From Prado023 sp963753075 (GTDB taxonomy: Bacteria > Actinomycetota > Actinomycetes > S36-B12 > CAIYMF01), in NCBI GenBank assembly GCA_963753075.1, contig CAVWAR010000002.1:930001-994000 (forward strand): a stretch of DNA of 64,000 nt, written 5' to 3'. The position numbers were made by a program, and so were the translations under genes. A model generated the notes under the pieces. That model saw only the letters and a program-made list of their open reading frames with translations, had not been told where the DNA came from and did no database searches. Of the stretch, positions 16,745 through 26,202 are shown one piece after another; the first letter of the stretch is position 1, and each line of letters starts with the position of its first letter.

Positions 16745-16818
16745 CGACCCCGACGGGACTCGAACCCGCGACCTCCGCCGTGACAGGGCGGCGCGCTAAC
16801 CAACTGCGCTACGGGGCC
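16745..16818 (-). tRNA. tRNA-Asp (GTC)
   Basis: 74-base cloverleaf: acceptor GGCCCCG / CGGGGTC, anticodon stem CCGCC / GGCGG with loop CTGTCAC (GTC), T-loop GGTTCGAGT, discriminator G as expected for Asp. CCA is not encoded. Confidence 0.97.
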
Positions 16819-16915
16819 TTGCGTTGCCGCGAGGCTCGTGTGCTGTGTGCTGCTGTTCTGTTCTGTTGCGGTCCGCAGACCGCGGTCGTGCGTCCCCAGC
16901 CCGTTGGGCCAGTTG

Positions 16916-16988
16916 TAGCCCCAACGGGATTCGAACCCGTGCTACCGCCTTGAAAGGGCGGCGTCCTGGGCCACTAGACGATGGGGCC
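16916..16988 (-). tRNA. tRNA-Glu (TTC)
   Basis: 73-base cloverleaf: acceptor GGCCCCA / TGGGGCT, anticodon stem CCGCC / GGCGG with loop CTTTCAA (TTC), T-loop GGTTCGAAT. CCA is not encoded. First gene of the cluster. Confidence 0.97.
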
Positions 16989-17197
16989 GGGATTGCTTGC
17001 CGTACCGACCCTGACACGTGGTCGGGGACGCTGAGAAGCATACGGGAGCCGTCGGCGATTTCCCAATTCGCGCGGTGGCCCGGGCCCCGGATCGGCCGGA
17101 CATGGGTCAGTCGGGCGACTGGATCGCCCATGCGGCAAGATTGATCACGCTTCCCGCCAGTGCGCTGGACCGGGAGCTGTGACCTGAGGAGTGTCAG

Positions 17198-18622
17198 ATG
17201 GCTGACCGCCTGAGCCCGTTGGACGTGTCCTTCCTGTACATGGAGGAACTCACCACCCCCATGCATGTAGGCGGCGTGGTGATCTTCGAGGTGCCCGAGA
17301 ACGGGTTCGACTACGAGCGCCTCGTGGGCCTGATCCGCGACCGGATCTCGTTGGTGCCGCGCTATCGACAGCGGGTGCGCTGGGTGCCGGGGCACATCGC
17401 GAACCCGGTCTGGGCCGATGACGAGCAGTTCGACGTGACCTATCACGTGCGCCGATCGGCGTTGCCGCGCCCGGGCACCGATGATCAGCTCAACGAGCTC
17501 GTGGCCCGGATCATGAGCCGCCCCCTGGACCGCACCCGACCCCTGTGGGAGATGTACCTCGTCGAGGGCCTGGAGGACAACCGCTTCGCGGTCCTGACCA
17601 AGACCCATCATGCGATGGTCGATGGCGCCACTGCTGTCGACATCGGGCAGGTCATCCTCGATCCCAGCCCGGAGCCGCGCGACCTGCCGGAGGACACGTG
17701 GCGTCCCCTGCGGGAGCCGTCGTCGGCCGAGTTGGTGGCGGGTGCGGTCAACGAGATCGCCCGCTCACCCAAGGCTGTCGTCGACACCGTCCGAGGCGGG
17801 CTGATCGACGTGCAGGCGACTGTCGGCCAGCTCGGTCGCGGTGCTGTCGGGCTGGCGTCGGCAGTCCGGACGATGGCCCGGCCGGCGAGCTCCAGCCCCC
17901 TGAACGCACCGATCGGCGGCGCCCGACGCTACGCCACCACCGAGACCGACCTGGAGAAGCTCAAGACGATCAAGCGGGCCCATGGCGGCACCATCAACGA
18001 CATCGTGCTCACGATCCTGGCCGGCGCGCTGAGGTCCTGGATGATGACCCGTGGAGAGCCCGTCACCGCGCGCAGCTCGATCCGGGCGATGGTCCCGGTG
18101 AGCGTGCGCACCCCGGGGGACGCCAGCGGCAACCAGATCGCGGCGTTCCTGTGCGACCTGCCCGTCGGCGAGCCGGATCCGGTGATCCGGCTGCAGCGCA
18201 TCCGCTTCGAGATGGACATGCTCAAGGAGACCGGCCAGATGCTCGGCGCGACCGCGCTGGTGGGGGTGGCCTCGTTCACCCCGCCGACCGTGCACTCGCT
18301 CGGGGCCCGGGTGGTCTCCGGGCTGTCGCGTCGGGTGTACAACGTCGTGATCACCAACGTGCCCGGCCCGCAGTTCCCCCTCTACGCCGGCGGCGCACTG
18401 ATGCTGGCTGCCTACCCAGTGGTCCCGCTGGCCCGCGGCCAGGCGGTGTCGATCGGCCTGACGTCCTATGACGGTGGGGTCTTCTTCGGGCTCAACGCCG
18501 ACCGGGAGGCGATGCCCGACGTCGAGGTCCTCGCCCAGTGCATCGACGACGCCATCGACGAGATGCTCGCAAGCGTGACCGCCGGCGGAAAGCCGCGACG
18601 GACGAAAAGGCCCACAGCGTAG
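17198..18622 (+). CDS. Wax ester synthase / diacylglycerol acyltransferase (WS/DGAT)
   Basis: A 474-residue acyltransferase of the WS/DGAT family, which esterifies acyl-CoA to diacylglycerol or fatty alcohol to make storage lipids at the membrane. The catalytic HHxxxDG is THHAMVDG (about residues 136-143). The family opening RLSPLDVSFLYMEELTTPMH and the C-terminal NVPGPQFPLYAGG are present. ATG 17198 is preceded by GAGGAGTG. The next genes (patatin, DUF6912) are on the same strand, with a 115-base gap to the patatin start. Triacylglycerol versus wax ester specificity cannot be told. Confidence 0.92.
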   Translation: MADRLSPLDVSFLYMEELTTPMHVGGVVIFEVPENGFDYERLVGLIRDRISLVPRYRQRVRWVPGHIANPVWADDEQFDVTYHVRRSALPRPGTDDQLNELVARIMSRPLDRTRPLWEMYLVEGLEDNRFAVLTKTHHAMVDGATAVDIGQVILDPSPEPRDLPEDTWRPLREPSSAELVAGAVNEIARSPKAVVDTVRGGLIDVQATVGQLGRGAVGLASAVRTMARPASSSPLNAPIGGARRYATTETDLEKLKTIKRAHGGTINDIVLTILAGALRSWMMTRGEPVTARSSIRAMVPVSVRTPGDASGNQIAAFLCDLPVGEPDPVIRLQRIRFEMDMLKETGQMLGATALVGVASFTPPTVHSLGARVVSGLSRRVYNVVITNVPGPQFPLYAGGALMLAAYPVVPLARGQAVSIGLTSYDGGVFFGLNADREAMPDVEVLAQCIDDAIDEMLASVTAGGKPRRTKRPTA

Positions 18623-18737
18623 GTGATCGCGCACCCAACGCGACTCGGTTGCGCAGCAGGGCGTAACCTGAAAATGTTGTATGTGCCCTGGGCCGGCCCG
18701 GTGCGGGGCAATGTTCCCTGCCAGGAGGTGGCGTCCG

Positions 18738-19739
18738 GTGAGCTCGGCCGAACGGTCCATCCGTCGGGGCCTTGTCCTCGGAGGCGGTGGCGTCCTCGGC
18801 GGGGCTTGGGCGGTTGGCGCCCTCTCGGCGCTCAAGCAGGTGCACGGCTTCGAGCCCCGGGACGCCGACATCATCGTCGGCACCTCGGCCGGATCCGTTC
18901 TTGCGTCGCTGCTCGGGGCCGGCGCCACTGTCGAGGAGCTGGCAGCCCAGGAGCGCGGCGAGAAGGTCCAGACCGGCCCGATCGCCGGCTTCAGCTGGGA
19001 CATCGCAGCGGTCACCGGCGGATCGCGCCCCGGGCGGCCCAAGCTGGAGCCCGGATCCCGGGCCCTGATGCGCACCGGTCTCAACAGGTTCCGGATGCGC
19101 CGCATGCCGCCGACGGCCTTCCTGTCGGCCTTCCTGCCGACCGGCTCCAAGACCCTGGACCGGGTGGCCCACCTGGTGGAGGGGTTCACCCCGATCGGTG
19201 AGTGGTCCCCGCACGAGAACGTGTGGATCGTGACCATGGACTATGCGAGCGGAACCCGGGTGGTCTTCGGCCAGCCGACCGCTCCACCAGCTCCGCTGTC
19301 CCTGGCCGTGCAGGCCTCGTGCTCGATCCCGGCCTGGTACTCGCCCGTGGAGATCGGCGGGCGCAGGTACGTCGACGGTGGGGCGTGGTCGGCGACATCC
19401 GTGGACCTCCTGGCCGACATGGGCCTGGACGAGGTGTACGTCATCGCCCCCATGGTCAGCTTCCACATGGACCGCCCCGACCACCTGCTCGCACGCCTGG
19501 AGCGAACCTGGCGCGTCCAGGTCACGAAGCGCTGCCTCAGCGAGGTCGAGAAGGTCCGGGCAAGTGGTACGGATGTGACCGTGCTGGGTCCCGGTGCCGA
19601 GGACCTGGCCGCCATCGGCGGCAACCTGATGGACTTCGAGAAGCGCATCCACGTGCTGGAGACGTCGGTGCGCACCTCCATCGAGGCGCTGCGGGACCCT
19701 GACCATATGGGCCCGGACCACCTCGCCTCGGTCGGCTGA
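18738..19739 (+). CDS. Patatin-like phospholipase family protein
   Basis: A 333-residue serine lipid acyl hydrolase. The patatin signature is complete: glycine-rich oxyanion loop GLVLGGGGVLGG, nucleophile GTSAGS and the catalytic Asp in DGG. It would hydrolyse fatty acyl esters, and no signal peptide is seen, so it is probably cytoplasmic or peripheral. GTG 18738 is chosen because CAGGAGG lies nine bases upstream. It follows a WS/DGAT gene and overlaps the DUF6912 gene by one base. The neighbourhood suggests turnover of neutral lipids, which is inference. Confidence 0.9.
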   Translation: MSSAERSIRRGLVLGGGGVLGGAWAVGALSALKQVHGFEPRDADIIVGTSAGSVLASLLGAGATVEELAAQERGEKVQTGPIAGFSWDIAAVTGGSRPGRPKLEPGSRALMRTGLNRFRMRRMPPTAFLSAFLPTGSKTLDRVAHLVEGFTPIGEWSPHENVWIVTMDYASGTRVVFGQPTAPPAPLSLAVQASCSIPAWYSPVEIGGRRYVDGGAWSATSVDLLADMGLDEVYVIAPMVSFHMDRPDHLLARLERTWRVQVTKRCLSEVEKVRASGTDVTVLGPGAEDLAAIGGNLMDFEKRIHVLETSVRTSIEALRDPDHMGPDHLASVG

Positions 19740-20092
19740 TGCGACTCTACATCCCGATGGGGTGGCCGCAGCTTCAGGAGCTGGTCGACGTCGACGAGCT
19801 CGACGGCCCGTTGCGCGCCTGCTGCGTGGACCCGTCCTGGCGTGCTGGAGCGCCCGAGGTCGGCGAGGAGGAGTGGGAGTTCGAGGCCCAGCTGGCCGCA
19901 GCCGAGTCGCTGGCTGACCTCGGCGGTGGGGTGGTGCTCGCGGCCGACATCGCCGTGCCCGAGGCGACGCCAGCCGACGGATGGGTCACTGTGGCTGGAC
20001 CGATTCGGCGCACGGACGCAGCGGCTGTGCTCACCACGGACCTCGGCTGGTACGGCGTGCAGGAGATCCCGGGGCTTCTCGAGGACCGCTGA
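19739..20092 (+). CDS. DUF6912-family protein
   Basis: A 117-residue actinobacterial protein, beginning MRLYIPMGWPQLQELVDV, the family-like opening, and ending in a domain with VVLAADIAVPE and DLGWYGVQEIPGLL. The function is unknown. Its ATG overlaps the patatin TGA by one base, so it is translationally coupled. It is acidic and has no membrane segment. Confidence 0.65.
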   Translation: MRLYIPMGWPQLQELVDVDELDGPLRACCVDPSWRAGAPEVGEEEWEFEAQLAAAESLADLGGGVVLAADIAVPEATPADGWVTVAGPIRRTDAAAVLTTDLGWYGVQEIPGLLEDR

Positions 20093-20114
20093 GGCGGCCA
20101 GCCCCGGGACTGCG

Positions 20115-20540
20115 TCAGAACTGCTTGGCCAGCGCCGAGGTGGCGCCCTTCAGCGTGTCCTTGAGTGTCTTCTTCTGCACGAAGCCGGGCAGGGGCAGCG
20201 ACGTGTCGATCGTCAGCGCCATCGTCGCCTCGGTCTTGCCGCCCTTGTCGGCCAGCGACCAGGAGCCCTTCTGGGTCTTCTGCACCTTCGTCGGGGTCAT
20301 GAGCTCCCACGTGAAGCCGGTGTCGGAGTTGGTGTAGTCCAGCTCGAACTCGTCCTTGGCGACCTTCACGTCGTTGACGAGCCGGGCCTTGGTGCACAGG
20401 CCCGCATCGTCACGCTCGAGCACCTGCGATTCCTTGTTGCCGGGGAACCAGTTCTTCTGGTTGTCGATATCGCGCAGGAAGGCCAACACCTCACTGAGGG
20501 GGGCATCGACAGTGACGCTGAGTGAGTCTGAAACGGCCAT
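20115..20540 (-). CDS. SRPBCC family protein
   Basis: A 141-residue START-like (SRPBCC) fold protein: strand-helix opening DSLSVTVDAPLSEVLAFLRD, middle DNQKNWFPGNKESQVLE, and a C-terminal helix KKTLKDTLKGATSALAKQF. The fold binds a hydrophobic ligand, which is unknown here. Many actinobacterial members are annotated as polyketide cyclase-like, but no polyketide genes are nearby. The family start is ATG 20540. It convergently faces DUF6912 and lies 72 bases downstream of another SRPBCC protein on the same strand. Confidence 0.82.
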   Translation of the reverse strand: MAVSDSLSVTVDAPLSEVLAFLRDIDNQKNWFPGNKESQVLERDDAGLCTKARLVNDVKVAKDEFELDYTNSDTGFTWELMTPTKVQKTQKGSWSLADKGGKTEATMALTIDTSLPLPGFVQKKTLKDTLKGATSALAKQF

Positions 20541-20612
20541 GGCACGCACGCTACCCGCCCCGGCCGAGGTGAAGCCCGCTGACCGGGATACCCGCGAGTG
20601 GTTGGCGGGCTG

Positions 20613-21107
20613 CTACTCAGCGAACCACCGGGGGGCGATCTGCCCCTCCTTGCGCAGGGCGCGCATGAACTGCTCGCCGACCACGTTCTCCAGCTTGCCA
20701 CCGACCAGCGGCACGTGCGCCTTCGCGTGGATCACGACCTTGACCACCGAGCCGTCCTGGTCGGGCAGGAGATCGATCGTGCCGTAGACCTCCATCGGCG
20801 CCCCACCGAAGGAGGCCGCGACGGTGCCGTGCCGCGTCCCGTCGTGCTCCGGGTGCGACCACGTGTGCACCTCCTCGACCGTGATCGAGTCACCGACGAA
20901 CCTGCGGGCCGCGGACGGGATCTCGGCCGGGAGCTTGCGGGTCGAGCTGATCACGACGTGCTCCCCATCCTCCATGGCCTCGGCACTGACATCGAAGGCT
21001 GCCATGTGCTCGTGCTTCCAGAGCACGTAGTGCGGGTCGGACTGAGCCGCGAAGACGACGTCGGGCGCCTGGGCGAAGTGGATCTCGCCGGCGAACCTCT
21101 TGGCCAT
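20613..21107 (-). CDS. DUF2505 (SRPBCC-like) protein
   Basis: A 164-residue member of the DUF2505 branch of the START-like fold: AGEIHFAQAPDVVFAAQSDP, then YVLWKHEHMAAFDVS. A long C-terminal helix (ENVVGEQFMRALRKEGQ) closes the pocket. The function is unknown. ATG 21107 is preceded by GGAGCACCC on the minus strand. It is divergent from the glutamate dehydrogenase gene, with 180 bases between starts, and is likely cotranscribed with the next SRPBCC gene. Confidence 0.82.
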   Translation of the reverse strand: MAKRFAGEIHFAQAPDVVFAAQSDPHYVLWKHEHMAAFDVSAEAMEDGEHVVISSTRKLPAEIPSAARRFVGDSITVEEVHTWSHPEHDGTRHGTVAASFGGAPMEVYGTIDLLPDQDGSVVKVVIHAKAHVPLVGGKLENVVGEQFMRALRKEGQIAPRWFAE

Positions 21108-21287
21108 GGGTGCTCCTCGTTCGGCAGCCCAGCCCGAGGGCAGCGGGGTGGGCCGGGCAAGGAGGACTATAGGCCCCGAAGCCGCTCGGACATGGTCTTT
21201 CACGCCAGCCGATGGTTGCTCCGGTCGACCCGCGGGGCGCCCGCGTGCGAGGCTGGGACGTTTCCGTGACCGGGTGAGGAGCCTGCC

Positions 21288-24200
21288 GTGGGCGTGGGGT
21301 TCGCCGAGTGGTACAGCTGGTCGTCAGCTCGAGACGAGCGGCTCGCCGGGCACTTCTACCGGTATGTGGATCCCAGCGACCTCGCGGGTCGGGGCCCTGA
21401 GGCTGTGGTGGGCGCGGTCACGCACGTCATCGACACGGCCCGCAGGCGTGCCCCGGAGGAGGCCGTTGTCCGGGTCGTCAACCCGACTGTCGCCGTGAAC
21501 CGGTGGACCTGCGGGCGCACGGTGGTCAGCATCGTGACCGACGACATGCCGTTCCTCGTCGATTCGGTCAGCGCTGAACTCAACCGGCTGGGGATCGGCA
21601 TCCATCTCGTGGTCCATCCGATCGTGGCCGTGGTGCGCGACGAGACGGGCAGGCTGCTGCAGGCCGATCCGCCGGGTACTGGGCTCGACTCCGCAAGCCC
21701 AGCGCTGCCGGGTGCGGGCCAGATTGCCGGTCACGAGTCGTGGATGCACATCGAGGTCGACTGGCAGCCCGACGAGCCGGCCCTGGCCGCCATCGAGGAG
21801 AACCTGCACCGGATCCTCAATGATGTGCGCCGGGCGGTCCACGACTGGCCCCGGATGGTCGCTGCCGCCCGCGGCCTGGCAGCGGAGCTGGTCGCCGAGC
21901 CGCCCCGGGGCGTCAGCCCGGACCAGGTCGAGGAGGCCATCGACCTGCTCAACTGGCTGGCCAACGACCACTTCACCTTCCTCGGCTACCGCCAGTATCG
22001 GCTGACCGGGCAGGATCATGATCCGGCCAAGCTGACCCTCGTCGAGGAGGCCGGCAGCGGGTTGGGCCTGCTGCGCTCGGAGCGACTGGACTCCGTGTCC
22101 TTCTCCGACCTGCCGCCGGCGGTGCGGCAGAAGGCGCTCGAGCCCCGCCTTCTGATCGCGACCAAGGCCAACAGCCGCTCGACCGTGCACCGAAGGGTCT
22201 ACCTCGACTACGTCGGCGTCAAGATGTTCGACCGCTTCGGCACCGTCGTGGGGGAGCACCGCTTCATCGGTCTGCTGTCGGCGTCGGCCTACACGCAGAG
22301 CGTCGAGGGGATCCCTGTCATCAACCGCAAGGTCCGCCGGGTCCGGCAGATCCTGGGCTTCAGCAGGGGGTCGCACGGTGGGCGCGACCTGATGGCCTTC
22401 CTCGAGACGTTCCCGCGCGACGAGATGTTCGCCATCGACACCGACGAGTTGGCGACCCTGGCCGAGGCGGCGCTCAACCTCAAGGAGCGCCGGGCGACCC
22501 GGCTGTTCGTCCGGCGCGACACCTACGAGCGCTTCCTGTCCTGCCTGGTGTACCTGCCCAGAGATCGGTACACCACCGATGTTCGGCTGGCGATCCAGGC
22601 GATCCTCATGGAGGCCGTGGGTGGGGCGACGATCGACTACACCGCCAGGGTGACGGAATCCGTCCTGGCGCGGCTGCACATCGTGGTCAGGATGGCCCGC
22701 GGCCAGTCCGTGCCACAGGTGGATGTTGACGCCCTCGAGGCCCAGATCGCCAAGGCGGTGCTGTCCTGGGACGACGAGTTGTCCATCGCCCTTGTCGCGG
22801 CCACCTCGGAGTCAGACGCGCACGCACTGCTCCTTCGCTACCCGGAGGGGTTCCCCCAGGCCTACCGTGCGATCACCTCCGCCAACGAGGCAGTGGCTGA
22901 TATCGCGGAGATCGAGAAGCTGTCCGAGCAGGCGCCGCTGCGGGTCTCCCTGCAACCGGCCGTGGCGGGCAGCGGGGAGCAGGCCAATGCCCGGCTCAAG
23001 CTGTACTCACTGTCGGACATCTCGTTGGCCGAGGTGCTGCCGGTGCTGTCGAGCCTCGGGGTCCTGGTCGTCAACGAGCAGCCACTGCGGTTGATGCGGG
23101 CGAACCCGGACGGGACGCCGGGCACGGCATTCATATTCGACTTCGGCCTGTACTCGGTGGGGGCCGCGCGGCTCGGCGGGGTCCGCCGCATGTGGGAGCA
23201 GGCCTTCCTCGCCTGCTGGGACGGCTATGCCGAGCATGACGGCTTCAACGCGCTGGTCACCGAGGCCGGCCTGGAGTGGCGGCGGATCTCGGTGCTGCGT
23301 GCCTACTCCCGCTACCTGCGCCAGACCGGGTCCACGTTCAGCCAGGAGTACATCGAGAGCGCGATGCTGGCCAACCCCAGGATTGCCAGCCTGCTCGTGC
23401 AGCTGTTCTACGCACGGTTCGCCCCCGACATGGTCGCTGACCGCGAGGACCGCTCCGAGGAGTTGAGAACCCAGATCATCCGGGCCCTCGACGACGTGGC
23501 GAGCCTCGACCAGGACCGCATCCTGAGGTCCTTCCTCAACCTCATCGGCGCCACGCTGCGCACCAACCACTTCCAGCCCGACCGGCCCGCGCTGGCCCTC
23601 AAGCTGGAGCCGGCCCACCTCCGGGAGCTGCCCGAGCCACGACCGAAGTTCGAGGTGTGGGTCAGCTCGCCACGGGTCGAGGGGGTGCATCTGCGCTTCG
23701 GCGAGGTGGCGCGCGGCGGGCTTCGCTGGTCGGACCGCCGTGAGGACTTCCGCACTGAGATCCTCGGGCTGGTCAAGGCCCAGGCGGTGAAGAACGCAGT
23801 CATCGTCCCGGTCGGGGCCAAGGGCGGCTTCTTCGCCAAGCGGCTGCCCGATCCAGGCGTCGATCGGGATGCCTGGATCGCCGAGGGCATCGCGGCCTAC
23901 AAGATCTTCGTCGGCTCGCTGCTCGACATCACCGACAACCTGGTCGGCACCGAGGTCGTTCCCCCCGAGGGGGTCATCCGCCACGACGGTGACGACCCGT
24001 ACCTGGTGGTCGCCGCGGACAAGGGGACCGCGACGTTCTCCGATGTCGCCAACGCGGTGGCCGCCGAGTACGGCTTCTGGCTGGGGGACGCGTTCGCGTC
24101 GGGCGGCTCCGCGGGCTATGACCACAAGGCCATGGGCATCACCGCGCGCGGCGCGTGGGAGTCGGTCAAGGCGCACTTCCGCGTCATCGGCCCCGATATC

Positions 24201-26123
24201 GACACCGAGACATTCACAGCGGTCGGCGTTGGCGACATGAGCGGCGACGTTTTCGGCAACGGGATGCTGCTTTCGGAGAACCTGCGGCTCGTGGCGGCCT
24301 TCGACCACCGACACATCTTCCTGGATCCCGACCCCGATCCGGCCGTGTCCCGCGCTGAGCGGCAGAGGCTGTTCGACCTGCCCCGTTCCTCGTGGGGCGA
24401 CTACTCGGCGAGCCTGATCTCGCCCGGGGGAGGCGCCTTCCGGCGCACGGCGAAGTCGATCCCGATCAGTTCGGAGGCTGCGGCCGCGCTCGGCCTGGCC
24501 GGCGGGCCGAGGGCGTTGCCGCCCAATGACGTCCTGCGCGCGATCCTCACCGCGCCGGTGGACCTGCTGTGGAACGGAGGGATCGGCACCTACGTCAAGG
24601 CCTCGACGGAGTCGAACACCGATGTGGGCGACCGGGCCAATGACGCAATCCGTGTCGACGGTGCCGCCCTGCGCGCCCGGGTCGTCGGGGAGGGTGGCAA
24701 CCTCGGGCTAACCCAGCTGGGTCGGATCGAGGCGGCCCGGGCAGGGGTCGCTCTCAACACTGATGCCATTGACAACTCGGCCGGCGTGGACACCTCCGAC
24801 CACGAGGTCAACATCAAGATCCTGCTTGATCGGGTGGTGGCCGCCGGCGATCTCCAGCCCGAGGAGCGCGACCCGCTGCTCCGCTCGATGACCGATGACG
24901 TGGCGGCGATGGTGCTCACGCACAACGTCGACCAGAACGTGCTGCTCACGTTCGAGGCCCATCACGGCGCCGCGATGATCCCCGCCATCGGTCGGTTGAT
25001 CCGAAGCCTGGAGCGCACGGCGGGGCTCGATCGTGAGCTGGAGTTCCTGCCCAGCGACGCTGGGCTGGCAGCCCTGGCCGCCGAGGGCGGGAAGCTGACC
25101 AATCCGGAGATGGCGGTGCTGGTCGCCTACACGAAGCTCGACCTCAAGGCCGGCTTGCTGGGCTCGACGCTGCCCGACGAGGAATTCACGGCCCCATGGC
25201 TGCGCCGGTACTTCCCGGAGTGCCTGTCGGCACGTTTCGAGGAGCACCTCGACGGACATCCCCTGCGCCGGGAGATCATCGCCACCAGCCTGATCAACGA
25301 GATGGTCGATCGCGGTGGTGTGACCTACGCCATGCGCGCCGCGGAGGAGTCCGGTGCAGGTCCGGCGGAGATCGCCCGCGCGTTCGCGGTCAGCTGCGGG
25401 GTGTTCGACCTGTATGACCTGTGGGCGCGGATCGACGCCCAGGGCGGGATCGCCCCCACGCAGGCGCTCAACGCCCTGCGCGCCGAGGTCCAGCGACTCC
25501 TGGACCGGTCCACCCGGTGGCTGCTGACGACCCGCGGCGGGACCCTGGACGTGCCCGGGGAGATCGAGCGGTTCCGGCCAGCGGTGGTCGAGCTGTCGGG
25601 GGAGATCCCGATGGACCTGATCGGCGTGGAGCATGAGCGCCTGGACCGCCGCATCGACGACTTCGTCACAGCGCGCGCCCCGGTGGACCTGGCCATCGAG
25701 GTGGCTGCGCTGCTCGATGTCTTCTCACTCATGGACATCGTTGAGGTGTCCCGGCGCACGGATGAGGACCCGACCACCGTGGCGGCGCTGTACTTCACCA
25801 TCTCAGAGCGGTACGAGGTGGATCGGTTCCTCGGCCGGATCACCGGCCTGCCACGGCGCGACCGGTGGTCGTCGCTGGCCCGCTCGGCCCTGCGCAGCGA
25901 CCTGTACGGTGCGCTGGCCTCGCTCACCGCCAAGGTGGTGCGCGCCACACCCGAGGGCGGCGAGCCCGTGGATCGGGTGATCAGCTGGGAGGAGCGGTAC
26001 GCCGAGGGGCTCGGTCGTGCTCGGGCCACCCTGACCGAGATCGGGGCGCTGGAGGAGTTCGACCTGGCCACTCTGTCCGTGGCCCTGCGGGTGATCCGCA
26101 CGCTGTCGACCCAGGGTGGCTGA
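21288..26123 (+). CDS. gdh: NAD-glutamate dehydrogenase, large (GDH180) type
   Basis: A 1611-residue NAD-specific glutamate dehydrogenase of the 180-kDa class known from Streptomyces and mycobacteria, which deaminates glutamate to 2-oxoglutarate. The N-terminal about 700 residues are the regulatory region with ACT-like folds (NDHFTFLGYRQYRL, then VHRRVYLDYVGVKMFDRFG). The catalytic part begins near residue 809 with RGGLRWSDRREDFRTE and AVKNAVIVPVGAKGG, holding the substrate lysines. GVGDMSGDVFGNGMLLS is the nucleotide-binding section. GTG 21288 has AGGAG upstream. In mycobacteria this enzyme is inhibited by GarA; no partner gene is seen here. Full length, no break. Confidence 0.95.
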   Translation: MGVGFAEWYSWSSARDERLAGHFYRYVDPSDLAGRGPEAVVGAVTHVIDTARRRAPEEAVVRVVNPTVAVNRWTCGRTVVSIVTDDMPFLVDSVSAELNRLGIGIHLVVHPIVAVVRDETGRLLQADPPGTGLDSASPALPGAGQIAGHESWMHIEVDWQPDEPALAAIEENLHRILNDVRRAVHDWPRMVAAARGLAAELVAEPPRGVSPDQVEEAIDLLNWLANDHFTFLGYRQYRLTGQDHDPAKLTLVEEAGSGLGLLRSERLDSVSFSDLPPAVRQKALEPRLLIATKANSRSTVHRRVYLDYVGVKMFDRFGTVVGEHRFIGLLSASAYTQSVEGIPVINRKVRRVRQILGFSRGSHGGRDLMAFLETFPRDEMFAIDTDELATLAEAALNLKERRATRLFVRRDTYERFLSCLVYLPRDRYTTDVRLAIQAILMEAVGGATIDYTARVTESVLARLHIVVRMARGQSVPQVDVDALEAQIAKAVLSWDDELSIALVAATSESDAHALLLRYPEGFPQAYRAITSANEAVADIAEIEKLSEQAPLRVSLQPAVAGSGEQANARLKLYSLSDISLAEVLPVLSSLGVLVVNEQPLRLMRANPDGTPGTAFIFDFGLYSVGAARLGGVRRMWEQAFLACWDGYAEHDGFNALVTEAGLEWRRISVLRAYSRYLRQTGSTFSQEYIESAMLANPRIASLLVQLFYARFAPDMVADREDRSEELRTQIIRALDDVASLDQDRILRSFLNLIGATLRTNHFQPDRPALALKLEPAHLRELPEPRPKFEVWVSSPRVEGVHLRFGEVARGGLRWSDRREDFRTEILGLVKAQAVKNAVIVPVGAKGGFFAKRLPDPGVDRDAWIAEGIAAYKIFVGSLLDITDNLVGTEVVPPEGVIRHDGDDPYLVVAADKGTATFSDVANAVAAEYGFWLGDAFASGGSAGYDHKAMGITARGAWESVKAHFRVIGPDIDTETFTAVGVGDMSGDVFGNGMLLSENLRLVAAFDHRHIFLDPDPDPAVSRAERQRLFDLPRSSWGDYSASLISPGGGAFRRTAKSIPISSEAAAALGLAGGPRALPPNDVLRAILTAPVDLLWNGGIGTYVKASTESNTDVGDRANDAIRVDGAALRARVVGEGGNLGLTQLGRIEAARAGVALNTDAIDNSAGVDTSDHEVNIKILLDRVVAAGDLQPEERDPLLRSMTDDVAAMVLTHNVDQNVLLTFEAHHGAAMIPAIGRLIRSLERTAGLDRELEFLPSDAGLAALAAEGGKLTNPEMAVLVAYTKLDLKAGLLGSTLPDEEFTAPWLRRYFPECLSARFEEHLDGHPLRREIIATSLINEMVDRGGVTYAMRAAEESGAGPAEIARAFAVSCGVFDLYDLWARIDAQGGIAPTQALNALRAEVQRLLDRSTRWLLTTRGGTLDVPGEIERFRPAVVELSGEIPMDLIGVEHERLDRRIDDFVTARAPVDLAIEVAALLDVFSLMDIVEVSRRTDEDPTTVAALYFTISERYEVDRFLGRITGLPRRDRWSSLARSALRSDLYGALASLTAKVVRATPEGGEPVDRVISWEERYAEGLGRARATLTEIGALEEFDLATLSVALRVIRTLSTQGG

Positions 26124-26188
26124 CCCTGGCGACCCCTCGCAGGCGCGGGCCGTCGATCTCTGCGGCACGGGCGGGGGCGGGGCGCCGG

Positions 26189-26194
26189 TAGGCT
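26189..26194 (+). promoter_or_regulatory. Leaderless-type -10 of prfB
   Basis: TAGGCT lies eight bases before the prfB ATG at 26203, and no ribosome-binding site is present. Confidence 0.45.
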
Positions 26195-26202
26195 AGCCGA
26201 TC

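Noticed and set aside
17765..19237. 490-codon minus-strand frame
   Set aside because: Antisense to WS/DGAT and patatin; a shadow of GC-rich third positions.
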